DNA of 64,000 nucleotides, from the NCBI GenBank assembly GCA_947500135.1, contig CANMQX010000001.1, positions 620,001 to 684,000 on the forward strand, given 5' to 3'. Every line of letters starts with the position of its first letter. The first letter of the stretch is position 1. The notes beneath the pieces were generated by a model. It was not told the origin of the DNA, made no database searches, and was given only the letters and a program-made list of their open reading frames with translations. Both the position numbers and the translations under genes were made by a program. The DNA is from an uncultured Paracoccaceae bacterium (GTDB lineage Bacteria; Pseudomonadota; Alphaproteobacteria; Rhodobacterales; Rhodobacteraceae). Shown here piece after piece: positions 1-8,985 of this stretch.

Positions 1-581
1 TCCACGGTTTTGTTCAGGATGCGCAGGCCGATCTCGAAGTTCACGGCGGGGCGGACAAGGCCATACACCACTACGCCTTTGATCACTACGCCGCATGGCA
101 GGCTGAAGGGCTTATCCCCGACGGGTCCCGGCCTGCGGCCTTTGGCGAGAACATCTCGACCATCGGTCTGACAGAAGACACGCTTTGCATCGGCGATATT
201 CTGAAACTTGGAAGTGCAACGGTCCAGATTTCGCAGGGACGCCAGCCGTGCTGGAAACTTGGACTCCATACCGGCCAAGACAAGATGCCCTATCTGTTTC
301 AAAAGACCGGCCGCACGGGGTGGTACTACCGGGTGCTTGACGAAGGTGCCGTAGGCGTTGGTGACCGAATTACCCTTGTTGAACGTCCGCAACCAAACTG
401 GACTGTCCGACAGGTGACTCAAGCACGGCTGACCAAACGCATCACGCCCAATGATGCTGCGCTGTTGGCGGATATGCCGGAACTGGCAGCAGGCTGGCGG
501 CTGGCATTTGCAAAGATGGCGACAGGACAAGTCAAGGAAGATACGTCCAAGCGGTTAGGTAAGCCCGGCGTTGGGAGCTGA
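1..581 (+). CDS. MOSC domain protein, YiiM type (5' end outside window)
   Basis: The open frame enters from the left edge (first full codon at base 3) and ends at 581, giving about 192 visible residues. The order of features fits the MOSC fold of YiiM-like proteins: HGGADKAIHHY near the start, then FGENIST, then a conserved cysteine in GRQPCWKL, followed by the C-terminal three-helix (3-alpha) type region. MOSC proteins carry a molybdenum cofactor; YiiM relatives reduce N-hydroxylated compounds. The cysteine is the expected molybdenum ligand. The start codon is not in the window, so length and upstream context are unknown. Confidence 0.85.
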   Translation, partial: HGFVQDAQADLEVHGGADKAIHHYAFDHYAAWQAEGLIPDGSRPAAFGENISTIGLTEDTLCIGDILKLGSATVQISQGRQPCWKLGLHTGQDKMPYLFQKTGRTGWYYRVLDEGAVGVGDRITLVERPQPNWTVRQVTQARLTKRITPNDAALLADMPELAAGWRLAFAKMATGQVKEDTSKRLGKPGVGS

Positions 582-647
582 GACGGCTTGATCGGGGCGA
601 ATAACCATAGTCTCTAGGGAAATATATATAGGCATCTGAATGAGTGC

Positions 648-1454
648 TCATGATCCAAAAGAAAGCTCTAAAACAAACTCCTGAAGATCGCTGAGCAGAG
701 TTTGGTCAGCGTCATGTGCTTGACGTATTGCATCTCGCAGGGCGTCAGAAGTCAGATTTACAGATGCATTGGCAACTGAAGTGCCCTCGAGGCGTTGGAC
801 AAGGTTTTTGCACAGCGTTTCACGACCGTTCTCAAACTGGGCGCTAAATTCACCCACGTTGAGGACACCATCTTGGGAGCGAAGAGCCAGAAGCAGAGCA
901 TCAATCGAGGCGTCACCCGACGCAGTGGACGATGTGCCTTCTACCCTGTTGGAAAACGCGACATCGTTGCAAATCATCTCGACAAGGCGATTGGCAACCG
1001 GCACGCTTTCCTTTTCTGGATCGATCCGCAAAAACCGAACAGGTATTGCTTCCAGCATTGTGGATAGTTTTCTCGGCACGCCAGACATGCTTTGGATGAT
1101 CTGCTCCACATCCTTTTCAACCGGAAACGGTGTCCACACAGTCCCGTATGTAAAGAGATTTCCGGAGACACGACCTCGCGGTCTCAGGATCTCATGGCCA
1201 GCATCCCGCATGACTTCCCCGACAACCGCGCCACAAAACTGCCTGACGGCTTGATCTGATTTGACAATCGGAAACAGGTCCTCAAGCTCGTGCACCGCTG
1301 CTGCAATCGCCGGAAGGCCTGCACGAGAGAGTGCTGCATATTCCACATACTTTTTGGAGCTACTCAAGAGGCTCTCCAATCCCCGACCTAGGTTGGTTTT
1401 TCGAAGCTCATTAAATCTAGAATGCATATCGCCTCTAACTGCACATATTGACAC
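648..1454 (-). CDS. Hypothetical protein, 268 aa
   Basis: A long frame with no family that I recognise. It is predicted to be soluble and rich in alpha helix, with no signal peptide or membrane segment. ATG at 1427 (residue 10) is a reasonable alternative start because the first residues resemble leader sequence. The coding region is more A/T-rich than its neighbours and contains unusual codons, which could mean it arrived by transfer (inference). Overlapping frames on the plus strand here lack recognisable domains and are judged to be shadows. It faces the ohr gene divergently. Confidence 0.6.
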   Translation of the reverse strand: MSICAVRGDMHSRFNELRKTNLGRGLESLLSSSKKYVEYAALSRAGLPAIAAAVHELEDLFPIVKSDQAVRQFCGAVVGEVMRDAGHEILRPRGRVSGNLFTYGTVWTPFPVEKDVEQIIQSMSGVPRKLSTMLEAIPVRFLRIDPEKESVPVANRLVEMICNDVAFSNRVEGTSSTASGDASIDALLLALRSQDGVLNVGEFSAQFENGRETLCKNLVQRLEGTSVANASVNLTSDALRDAIRQAHDADQTLLSDLQEFVLELSFGS

Positions 1455-1522
1455 GTTACAATTTTTAACATTATAAACCGTGAAGAACCTTTGATCAATG
1501 ATAGTCTAAATGGGAGAACAGA

Positions 1523-1990
1523 ATGTCAGCCTTGGAACCAGCAATCTACATTACAACCGCCACCGCATCAGGAGGGCGCGCAGGTCGCGTGTCCACTGCG
1601 GATGGTACATTAGACCTCGATCTCGTTATGCCGTCGGCCGTTTATGACATGTTGCCTGAAGAGATGCAGGAAGCGCCCGCCGCGTCGGACCGCCCGCGTG
1701 TTGATCCTGAAATGTTGTTTGCGGCAGGATATGCTGGCTGCTTCATTTCTGCACTTCGGTACACGGCGCTCAGCATGGGTGTTGATGCCTCGAAGGCCTC
1801 TGTTGCGTCGAGCGTCGCGCTCAAACCTGGGTCAAATGGCGCTGCATTCAAATTGGGTGTCCAGCTTGAGATCGACCTGCCCGACATCGACAAGGAAACC
1901 GGACAGAAAATTGTCGATGGTGCGCATAAGATTTGCCCCTATTCTGCCGCGGTCAGAAACAACATCGAAGTTGACTTGGCATTGAAGTGA
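1523..1990 (+). CDS. ohr: Organic hydroperoxide resistance protein, Ohr/OsmC family
   Basis: Ohr reduces organic peroxides in the cytoplasm with a pair of reactive cysteines, reduced again through lipoylated proteins. The 155-residue length fits Ohr. The peroxidatic cysteine is C73 in AAGYAGCF and the resolving cysteine C138 in HKICPYS; both stand in the usual context, with an early Arg (R22) and the acidic EEMQE segment near residue 50 in the place of the catalytic Arg-Glu pair. No OhrR regulator lies next to it. The preceding intergenic region (1455-1522) is A/T-rich and could hold divergent promoters. Confidence 0.9.
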   Translation: MSALEPAIYITTATASGGRAGRVSTADGTLDLDLVMPSAVYDMLPEEMQEAPAASDRPRVDPEMLFAAGYAGCFISALRYTALSMGVDASKASVASSVALKPGSNGAAFKLGVQLEIDLPDIDKETGQKIVDGAHKICPYSAAVRNNIEVDLALK

Positions 1991-2203
1991 TCTGTCGATG
2001 GGCGGCATCAATCGGTGCTGGCTTAGCTGTTCTTTGGGTGAAGCTCGCAAATGACCGTACCCAGGTCTGTGACGCTTTCGTATTGTTCGGTGACCAAAAC
2101 CTCTCGAATTGCGAAACAGCCGAGACCCGAATGATTGCGTTGGATCAATGTTCCTCCCCTTTTGCTTGATATTGAAAGGCGTGTTTCTCAAAGAAAGCTG
2201 GAA

Positions 2204-3394
2204 ATGAGCAACCCATCAGCAGCGACGGTGAATGGATATGTGAGCCCAAGATTTGCGGGTGTGCAAACAGCATTCGAGGAAAATTTCACCAAGCGCGATG
2301 AGCTGGGCGGCGCATGTTGCGTCTATTTGAACGGCGAAAAGGTGGTTGATCTTTGGGGCGGTGTTCGCGACCCTGCGGTCGATGCGGCCTGGGAAGAAGA
2401 TACATTGGTCCTTGTCTTCTCGCTGACCAAAGGGATGTCAGCATTGGCGCTCGCGCTGGCCCATTCGCGCGGCTGGCTCGACTATGAGGCGCGTGTCGCC
2501 GATTACTGGCCAGAGTTTGCGCAGAACGGGAAAGAGGCAATCACCGTCCGACACTTGCTGGCGCATCAGGCGGGCCTGCATGCGTTCCATGAAAAGATTG
2601 ACCGCAATGTCATTGCCAATCTAGACCTGCTGGCAACCATCGTGGCGCGGGAGCCGCCCGCGTGGCCGCCCGGCACGCGTAACGCCTATCACTTTTTGTC
2701 GCTTGGTTTTTATGAAGGTGAACTGCTGCGTCGGATTGATCCGGCGCATCGCTCTCTGGGGCAATTCTTTCAGGACGAAATCGCAACGCCGCTTGATCTC
2801 GATTTCTACATTGGTCTTCCAGACATGATACCAAACGAACGGCTTGCACCGCTCACGCAAGCTGGCCTGATCAAATCGGTTTTCGGATATCCGTTTGCAA
2901 TGATACGGGCTTTGGTGAACCCATGGTCCGACACGTTCCGGGCCTGTATCGTAAACCCCGGCGCAGGCGTGGTCATGGACAAAGAGCGGATATATGCGCG
3001 TGATCTTGAGGTTCCTTCTGGTGGAGGTGTCGGCACAGCACGCGCAATTGCAAAGGCATATGGCGTCTTCGCGACAGGTGGATCGGAGCTCGGGCTCCAG
3101 CCGGAAACGCTGGCAGCACTGACAGCACCTGCCGTACCGCCATCACGTGGATTCTTTGACGAGGTGCTTCGGGACGACGCGCAATATGCACTGGGTTTCA
3201 TGAAACCGTTTGCGGGCTTTTCCTTCGGTCACGCGGAAGCTTTTGGTGCGCCAGGTGCTGGCGGTTCGCTTGGTTATGCCGATCCGGCGATCGGTTTAGG
3301 CTATGGATATGTGACAAACCGCATAGGAGTTGGGGTAGAGCCTGACCCAAGGGATGTGGCTTTGCGCCAGGCTATTGCGGCATCACTGGCCTAG
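2204..3394 (+). CDS. Serine hydrolase, beta-lactamase/EstB esterase family
   Basis: The product is a class C beta-lactamase-fold protein of 396 residues, most like EstB-type carboxylesterases. The nucleophile motif S-L-T-K is at residues 73-76 (VFSLTKG), followed by HLLAHQAGL and a C-terminal glycine-rich FGAPGAGGSLGYAD segment, where this subgroup has its HxG-like active-site edge. There is no signal peptide, so it is probably cytoplasmic. ATG 2204 (MSNPSAAT) is chosen because the earlier ATG at 2135 adds a poor leader, and the AAGAAAGCTGGAA stretch precedes 2204. Substrate unknown. Confidence 0.85.
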   Translation: MSNPSAATVNGYVSPRFAGVQTAFEENFTKRDELGGACCVYLNGEKVVDLWGGVRDPAVDAAWEEDTLVLVFSLTKGMSALALALAHSRGWLDYEARVADYWPEFAQNGKEAITVRHLLAHQAGLHAFHEKIDRNVIANLDLLATIVAREPPAWPPGTRNAYHFLSLGFYEGELLRRIDPAHRSLGQFFQDEIATPLDLDFYIGLPDMIPNERLAPLTQAGLIKSVFGYPFAMIRALVNPWSDTFRACIVNPGAGVVMDKERIYARDLEVPSGGGVGTARAIAKAYGVFATGGSELGLQPETLAALTAPAVPPSRGFFDEVLRDDAQYALGFMKPFAGFSFGHAEAFGAPGAGGSLGYADPAIGLGYGYVTNRIGVGVEPDPRDVALRQAIAASLA

Positions 3395-3462
3395 CGCCAC
3401 CAAATGCGCTGCGTTTGATATCAATCAGCTGCTTCCATCGCTCAAAGTGGCCGTCTGTTATA

Positions 3463-3886
3463 TCACCCGTCAATGGCATTCAATTTCGCTACAAATGTTT
3501 CGATAGTGTTCGAGCCCCGGCCTTCGATGACCTGATCGTGAGGCAACTCCAGCGAGGCCTCCAATGGGACAGGGAGAAGACCTACCACCATCTCCATTGC
3601 CTTTTCAGCAGGAGAGTGTCCACCAAAAGTAAAGAATACTGCAATCCACCGCGATAACTGCGGCCTCTGCGCCAAGAAGGATCGAATTGGCAATGCAGGG
3701 TAGCTTATCCAGATGGGGGTGCCGATGATGACCAGATCATAGTTCTCAAGCCTTAAAGCGGGAACTCGATTTGCGGCAGACGGCCTTTCACGCTGTCATA
3801 GCCCGCGCGGAGATAGCCAATCCAACCGCCTTCGCGACTTTCATCGTGGTGCCGGTACGCGAATAAATCAAAATCAATGACTTCAT
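3463..3886 (-). pseudogene. Decayed flavodoxin-like gene (deletion and frameshifts)
   Basis: Reading the minus strand from ATG at 3886 gives MKSLILIYSRTGTT, a flavodoxin N terminus with its FMN-phosphate loop. The next recognisable part, GGWIGYLRAGYDSVKGRLP, lies in another frame and follows too closely, so about 25 residues seem to be missing. A third frame then gives ENYDLVIIGTPIWISYPALP and continues to the stop at 3463. All the pieces are in the right order and orientation but need at least two frame changes. I therefore call it a pseudogene of a short flavodoxin-domain protein. A sequencing error could explain one shift but not the missing segment. Confidence 0.75.
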
Positions 3887-3902
3887 CTAAATGCCCTCCA
3901 AC

Positions 3903-4661
3903 CTAGGCTTTCAACAAGCATGAGAGTGCGCCGTCAGGATCGCGCATAAAGGAGCCGTGCTGTTGCGCTTGTCGCGCAGTCGACGCGTTGAAACGCTCTC
4001 CGCCCAATGCCGTTGCATCTTTAAGCGACGTGGTCGGATCAGCCACTTTTATGCTTGGCACCCAGACCGCCTGCACATCTTTTGGGGGCGTTCCAGACAC
4101 CACTACCGCAACATCGTCGCCCGAAGGTCCAGTGACCGTCTGGCCAGCCGGTTCTGCCACAGGCTGTGAACTGATCGTCCAGTCGAACAACTGTGAATAG
4201 AACTCCTCAGGGAATGAGGGCGCGTTTGTGAGGTAAACCTCCAATCCAAACTGTCGCCGCGGCACAGGATAATTGTGACGAGATATAGAGACACCGATGA
4301 GTGCGCCGAGAGGATCACGCAGAAGGGCATTGCGTCCCACGCCGGGGACTTCGAATGGCAGCCGTACGATGGTCCCTTCGAGCTTTTCAGCCTGCGCGAC
4401 AGTGGCGTCCACATCCAAGACTTCCACATAGGCGATCCACCCATTTGTCATTTCCGGTGGCGTTTCCGCAAAGCCTGCGCCTGCTTCATCTCCATCAAGC
4501 GCAAGAATGAAGTCCTTCTCGCCACCACCCCAGGCGAAATCGGTCGCGTGCTCCGTTTGGTAAGACCAGCCGGCCAGACCTTGGTAAAACGCCGTCGCGC
4601 GCTGTCTGTCGCCGGTGAGAAAATCATGCCAAATGATTGTGCCCGTCTTTTCATCGATCAT
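3903..4661 (-). CDS. Tandem VOC (glyoxalase/bleomycin-resistance fold) protein
   Basis: The 252-residue protein consists of two vicinal-oxygen-chelate modules, about residues 5-128 and 135-250. Each ends in the family signature (LLRDPLGALIGV and SFMRDPDGALSCLL). The sequence start GTIIWHDFLTGD resembles the two-domain VOC proteins related to hydroxylase CFP30B. Such proteins bind a metal or small ligand, but the substrate cannot be told from sequence. It lies downstream of rsgA on the same strand, separated by 161 bp with a hairpin, so separate transcription is likely. Confidence 0.82.
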   Translation of the reverse strand: MIDEKTGTIIWHDFLTGDRQRATAFYQGLAGWSYQTEHATDFAWGGGEKDFILALDGDEAGAGFAETPPEMTNGWIAYVEVLDVDATVAQAEKLEGTIVRLPFEVPGVGRNALLRDPLGALIGVSISRHNYPVPRRQFGLEVYLTNAPSFPEEFYSQLFDWTISSQPVAEPAGQTVTGPSGDDVAVVVSGTPPKDVQAVWVPSIKVADPTTSLKDATALGGERFNASTARQAQQHGSFMRDPDGALSCLLKA

Positions 4662-4784
4662 TGCAGAATCGCCTATATTCCTTGTTCAGTTGTCGTTGGA
4701 AGCGTTTCATATTCCGGCAACCTGACCCTTGATATGCGTCAACTTATTGCACGCACTTGTGCTTGTTGATCGAAGTTATTGAGA

Positions 4785-4808
4785 CGACCAAGCTCGAACA
4801 CTTGGTCG
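4785..4808. terminator. Inverted repeat downstream of rsgA
   Basis: CGACCAAG and CTTGGTCG form a perfect 8-bp stem around an 8-nt loop, 15 bp past the rsgA stop. There is no T-run, so it may be a weak or Rho-assisted terminator or an mRNA 3' end stabiliser. Confidence 0.45.
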
Positions 4809-4822
4809 CCCCTAATCATGTC

Positions 4823-5905
4823 TTAGCCTCGTCCTGCCTTTTGCTTTGTGACCCGGCGGACCATTTTGCCGAACGCTTTGTCTTTGGATCTGCGCTCGGC
4901 CAGGCTCGATGAGTTGAAAGCCTCTTCTGCCATCAACTTCCGCCACCGAACTAACCGGGCCGCGTCGATCTCACCGGTCTCAATCGCCTCCAAAACAGCA
5001 CATCCCGGTTCCGTCATATGCTGGCAATCGCTGAACCGGCATTGGGTTGAGAGGCGATGAAGATCGCCAAAAACATCATCAATTCCAGATGCTGCATCGG
5101 TCAGTTGCAACTCGCGCATCCCTGGTGTGTCCAGCACGATGCAGCCGCCTGGCACAAAGTGTAACTGTCGGCTTGTGGTCGTGTGACGACCTTTGGCATC
5201 ATCTTCGCGGATGGATTGCGTTTCAATCATCTGTGTGCCCGATAGCGCGTTGGCCAAGGTCGATTTACCCACACCGGATGACCCAAGAAACGCGACGGTC
5301 TTGCCGGGCTTGCACCATTCTGCCAACTTCACCTTCGGCTCATCACCTCGCGCATCAAGAGTGACGATGGGGACAATTTCCGAGATCGCTTGCGCTTTAT
5401 CGACATAGCTTTTTGTATCGGAAGCCAAATCAGACTTCGTTATGACGATGACCGGTGTAATTTCTGCTTCAAACGCTAAGGCGACATACCGCTCCAAGCG
5501 AGCGATTTTGAAATCCTGATTGCAGGACGTCACGATAAACGCCGTGTCGATATTGGCCGCGATCAACTGAACCTGGCGATCGGTACCCGGCGCGCGGCGT
5601 TTCACTAAGCTCTTGCGATCCAACACACGGCTTGATTTTGGATGCGCACGATCAAGCAACAGCCAATCGCCAACTGTCACGTCCGGTTGCGGGGGAATTG
5701 CCTCGTCGATGCCATCGCCAACAATATGCAGCGCATTGCGATGCACTTCGACGACGCGAACAGGTGGCGTTTCTGCCAGTTCATCCACGCTGATTTGTTG
5801 CGCGAAAAATGAATGCCAACCAAGTGTTTCGAGGGGTGACAAGTGTCGTGTTGATGCTACGCCTTTCACATTGGGCGGAAGGAATTTGGAATAGTCTCGT
5901 GTCAT
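4823..5905 (-). CDS. rsgA: Ribosome small-subunit-dependent GTPase RsgA
   Basis: RsgA is a circularly permuted GTPase that checks late 30S subunit maturation. The 360-residue protein has the permuted motif order: G4 TKSD at 156-159, then G1 GSSGVGKST at 208-216, then G3 DTPG at 259-262. The C-terminal zinc knuckle is complete (C289, C294, H296, C302). An N-terminal OB-fold region comes first (about 45-105). The extended N terminus (LSPLETLGWHSFFAQQ) matches the longer RsgA subfamily. It stands alone, with 236 bp upstream before the next gene. Confidence 0.95.
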   Translation of the reverse strand: MTRDYSKFLPPNVKGVASTRHLSPLETLGWHSFFAQQISVDELAETPPVRVVEVHRNALHIVGDGIDEAIPPQPDVTVGDWLLLDRAHPKSSRVLDRKSLVKRRAPGTDRQVQLIAANIDTAFIVTSCNQDFKIARLERYVALAFEAEITPVIVITKSDLASDTKSYVDKAQAISEIVPIVTLDARGDEPKVKLAEWCKPGKTVAFLGSSGVGKSTLANALSGTQMIETQSIREDDAKGRHTTTSRQLHFVPGGCIVLDTPGMRELQLTDAASGIDDVFGDLHRLSTQCRFSDCQHMTEPGCAVLEAIETGEIDAARLVRWRKLMAEEAFNSSSLAERRSKDKAFGKMVRRVTKQKAGRG

Positions 5906-6141
5906 TAGGGATCAACTTTCATGTCTCTACCATGAGCAACGCTCAGGCTTGAAGTGTCAGTTTTCTCTGAGATCGCAATTCAACAGGCCCGCCAAATAGC
6001 TTTGGCAGCACATCTAGATTGTTGATTTGCATCGGGAGGGCTGTTGCCTCCCCACTTTACCGGGACATGAAATCTCCATTATTCTGACTCTAGAAATAGT
6101 ATCGGACTGCCGGATTTTCAAGCTGCGCTGGCCGCTGCCGT

Positions 6142-6576
6142 TTAACTCTGTAAATCGATCACCACCGATGACGCGCTGCGCTCTGCCTGGCCATGGTATA
6201 CGGCCTCGATATTGTTTCCGTCGGGGTCGAGCACGAAAGCAGCGTAGTAGCCTGGATGGTAGGCGCGCTCGCCGGGTGCCCCGTTATCGCGCCCACCATG
6301 GATCAGCGCTGCACGGTAGAAAGCATCCACCGTCGCACGGTCCTTTGCCTGGAAAGCCAGATGGTGTCGCCCGGTCAGCACACCCAGTGCCGCAGGGCTG
6401 TCGACTGAGGACACGACAAGTTCGTCAGCCCAGAAAAAATCTTCCGCCGTGCCGATAACAGGGATTCCCAAAACGGCCAGAACGGCTGTGTAAAAATCCT
6501 GACTGGCCTTGAGGTCGTTCACCACGAGCTGGACATGGTCAATAAGTCGACCACGATGCAGTTGGTTGGTCTCCAT
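6142..6576 (-). CDS. VOC family protein (single domain)
   Basis: A 144-residue single-module vicinal-oxygen-chelate protein. It begins IDHVQLVVNDLKASQDFY and ends AAFVLDPDGNNIEAVYHG, the classic first strand and last metal-ligand strand; H (IDHV) and E (NIEAV) are the expected metal ligands. ATG 6576 is chosen because TGGAGA lies 7 bases before it; an earlier ATG at 6591 lacks a Shine-Dalgarno. Function is unassigned; relatives include lactoylglutathione-lyase-like and resistance proteins. Confidence 0.85.
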   Translation of the reverse strand: METNQLHRGRLIDHVQLVVNDLKASQDFYTAVLAVLGIPVIGTAEDFFWADELVVSSVDSPAALGVLTGRHHLAFQAKDRATVDAFYRAALIHGGRDNGAPGERAYHPGYYAAFVLDPDGNNIEAVYHGQAERSASSVVIDLQS

Positions 6577-6760
6577 GGTCATTCTCCACATAAATATGTG
6601 TCAATTGATCTTTCGCGCCGAAGGCACGATCTCCTACTTGTGGGGACTATGTGCGACTTGTTGCTTGCCAGCATTGCGTTAGATCAATCGGTCGTGACGC
6701 CGCATCTCGGACGCTGAGATGGCTGTATCTTATTGCATCTATACGGTGCGGTTTCGGTTC

Positions 6761-7906
6761 TTAGTAGCCGCCAAACTGCTCAAACTGGATGTTGATTTTG
6801 TCGACACCTGTCGAAGCTAGCATTTCAATCATCGCTGAAACGAAACCGCCTGGACCAACGCAGTAGTAGATCGGCAGTGACAGATCGGGCAGATGCTTGG
6901 ACAGCATTTCCGCATTGATGCGCCCTGTCTCGCCTACCCAGTCATTGCTGTCTTCGATATCCGACATGGTGGCAACCATTTGGAATCCTGGATTTGCCGC
7001 GCTGATTTCTTGCAGCTCCTTCAGCATGGCTGCGTCGGCTGGGCTGCGATTGGAATAGAACAGAGAGATGTTGTTCAGACCACCAGAGCGATGGGCGTCG
7101 CGGATCATCGACAGAAACGGGGTGATGCCGATCCCTCCTGCCAGAAACACTGAAGGACGATCTTGGCCCTCAGCTCTCGTGAAGCTACCCATTGGTCCAG
7201 CGACCTGAAGGTCAGTGCCCTCCGGCAATGCCTGCAAGGCTTGCTTGAAGGCACTGTCCCGTAGGCGCGTGATCACGGTCAGGTCCGCTTCATATGGCGC
7301 ACTGGCGATGGAAAGAATGCGTGCCTCGCCAGCACCTGCGGGCGCATTAGCCGGGATGGTCAGTCGGATGGCTTGGCCCGGTTCAAAGGTGAACCCGGCC
7401 GGTTTCGCAAGACGTACCGCAAGCGTGTCCGCCGCAACGAACTCGCGTCCGAGAATCTTCACTGAGGTTGTCGAGCGGTTCCGACCCGTGAGCCTGACAC
7501 CATCGCGCATGTTGAAACCCATCAGCGTCAGATTGGTTGCCCCAGCGATCAGCTCCACCCCTTGCAGGACGTAGAACAACGTATCGAAGGTTCCTGCTGA
7601 GGCCTTGGCTTCAAGAATGAAAGCCATCGGCAGCAGGATCAGTATCCCGTTGGCGGCGATGATCGGCATCCGCTTTTTCTTTGTGGACACAAGCTTCTCA
7701 GATCGGCCCGCTCCAAGCGACATACCAGAGCCACCCACAATCGCCATCGCCGGGATCAAGATGAACATCCCATTCAGAATCCACCCTTTCACCGCCGCGA
7801 TGGTTTCATACGATCCGAACAGCTCTGAGATGACGGTCGAGGTCCAGAACGTGAAGATCATAAGCAGACCGACGGCTCCGGCAATGGCGTGAATGCGGGT
7901 TTTCAT
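6761..7906 (-). CDS. Membrane-anchored FAD/NAD(P)H ferredoxin-reductase-type oxidoreductase
   Basis: The 381-residue protein has four predicted membrane segments (about 8-28, 41-60, 80-99, 107-130), then a ferredoxin-NADP reductase module from about 148: FAD-binding region with ARILSIASAP, nucleotide-binding GGIGITPFLSMIRD, and C-terminal YYCVGPGGFVSAM. The membrane part has almost no histidines, so it probably does not bind haem; electrons could pass to the cytochrome b561 encoded two genes upstream (inference). ATG 7906 is preferred over an upstream frame start at 8005 because it gives a clean membrane N terminus. It is the last gene of the 9471-6761 cluster. Confidence 0.8.
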   Translation of the reverse strand: MKTRIHAIAGAVGLLMIFTFWTSTVISELFGSYETIAAVKGWILNGMFILIPAMAIVGGSGMSLGAGRSEKLVSTKKKRMPIIAANGILILLPMAFILEAKASAGTFDTLFYVLQGVELIAGATNLTLMGFNMRDGVRLTGRNRSTTSVKILGREFVAADTLAVRLAKPAGFTFEPGQAIRLTIPANAPAGAGEARILSIASAPYEADLTVITRLRDSAFKQALQALPEGTDLQVAGPMGSFTRAEGQDRPSVFLAGGIGITPFLSMIRDAHRSGGLNNISLFYSNRSPADAAMLKELQEISAANPGFQMVATMSDIEDSNDWVGETGRINAEMLSKHLPDLSLPIYYCVGPGGFVSAMIEMLASTGVDKINIQFEQFGGY

Positions 7907-7958
7907 GGGTTCGTCCTCTTCTGCGTGGCAACTCTGTGAGTGGTGGATGGGTGGTGCG

Positions 7959-8405
7959 TCAGGCCTTGATCGCGATACAGCCAAAGACCGCAGCCGCCAT
8001 GCCAAACCCGATGCGGAAATAGTGGACCGTCAGCCATTGGTTCAGTTTGGTCGCGCCTGTCACTTCGTCCATGGTCCCGCTCGCAAATGCTGTGTTGGTG
8101 GGGACAAAGAAAGCGAAGGTCAGGATCGCGACAACCAGAATGCAAAGCGTGCTCAACAGCCAATACCTTAAATCCGGGCTTCCCCAGGATAACCAGACCG
8201 ATCCAATGAGCCCGATCAAGGTTGGCATAAAGATCAGAGGGATGGATCGAGAGACGAACTGATTGTTGGCCGCAAACCAATCGAGGAATGCCTGGGTCGG
8301 AAGGCTGCGCCAGTATCCACCCAGCGTTACACCAATACTGAGCATGACGCCTGCAAATCCTGCAGCCCCGCAAATAGCGAGTATGTTGAACGCTGCTTTA
8401 ATCAT
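7959..8405 (-). CDS. DUF1772-type (anthrone-oxygenase-like) membrane protein
   Basis: A 148-residue protein with four hydrophobic segments and the pattern of DUF1772 proteins (NNQFVSRSIPLIFMPTLIG, then FVPTNTAF and LNQWLTVHYFRIGFGMAA). DUF1772 includes fungal anthrone oxygenases and uncharacterised bacterial membrane proteins. The start ATG at 8405 overlaps the stop of the cytochrome b561 gene by four bases (ATGA), implying translational coupling. Its role in the cluster is unknown; a small-molecule oxygenase fed by the neighbouring cytochrome and reductase is one possibility. Confidence 0.75.
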   Translation of the reverse strand: MIKAAFNILAICGAAGFAGVMLSIGVTLGGYWRSLPTQAFLDWFAANNQFVSRSIPLIFMPTLIGLIGSVWLSWGSPDLRYWLLSTLCILVVAILTFAFFVPTNTAFASGTMDEVTGATKLNQWLTVHYFRIGFGMAAAVFGCIAIKA

Positions 8406-8953
8406 GACCCGGCTCCTTTGCCTTTTGAGCCGAACCACATGCGCCAGATCAGTCCGTCCCGTTTGACGAAATGGTGATAAAGTGCAGCCCCCGCGTGGAG
8501 CGCGAAAAGTGCCAACATGAGCCGCGCGCCCAGTCCATGCGGCACACGTGGCAGAAACTCACTGAAGTCAGGCAAAGGCTCTATGCTTGCGCCGAACAAC
8601 ACGCCGCCCGCACCCGATAATGCCAGCATGCCGATGCCGCTTGCGACCATGCCCAGAATGACAACGTAGAACAGCACGTGGATCGCTTTCGCAGTGTAGG
8701 TCTGCCAGGCCGGGTCGCCATCCACGGGGCGCGGCTTTTGATCAACACGCCACCACCAGAACAGGCGCAGCAGCGTCAGTATCAGGATCACGATCCCTAA
8801 GGGCACATGAAACATCAGAACCGCTTCTTTGGCAGCACTTTCGGTCATTGATGCCGCCCTAAAACCTGAGCCAAGCATCGCAAGAATGAAGATCGCGCTC
8901 AGCCAATGAATGGTGACAGCAACCGATCCATATTGGGTTGGGGTGCTTTTCAT
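8402..8953 (-). CDS. Cytochrome b561 family protein
   Basis: A 183-residue four-helix membrane protein of the bacterial cytochrome b561/prokaryotic di-haem cytochrome b class. Haem-ligand histidines lie in the expected places: VTIHWLSA in helix 1, MFHVPLG in helix 2, AIHVLFY in helix 3 and LHAGAALYHHF in helix 4. ATG 8953 follows an AAGGAGG Shine-Dalgarno, which fixes the start although a longer frame exists. It is expected to move electrons between quinol or a reductase and a periplasmic or membrane acceptor. Confidence 0.88.
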   Translation of the reverse strand: MKSTPTQYGSVAVTIHWLSAIFILAMLGSGFRAASMTESAAKEAVLMFHVPLGIVILILTLLRLFWWWRVDQKPRPVDGDPAWQTYTAKAIHVLFYVVILGMVASGIGMLALSGAGGVLFGASIEPLPDFSEFLPRVPHGLGARLMLALFALHAGAALYHHFVKRDGLIWRMWFGSKGKGAGS

Positions 8954-8985
8954 GAGACCGGCCTCCTTGTTTTGAAAGATCGGGC

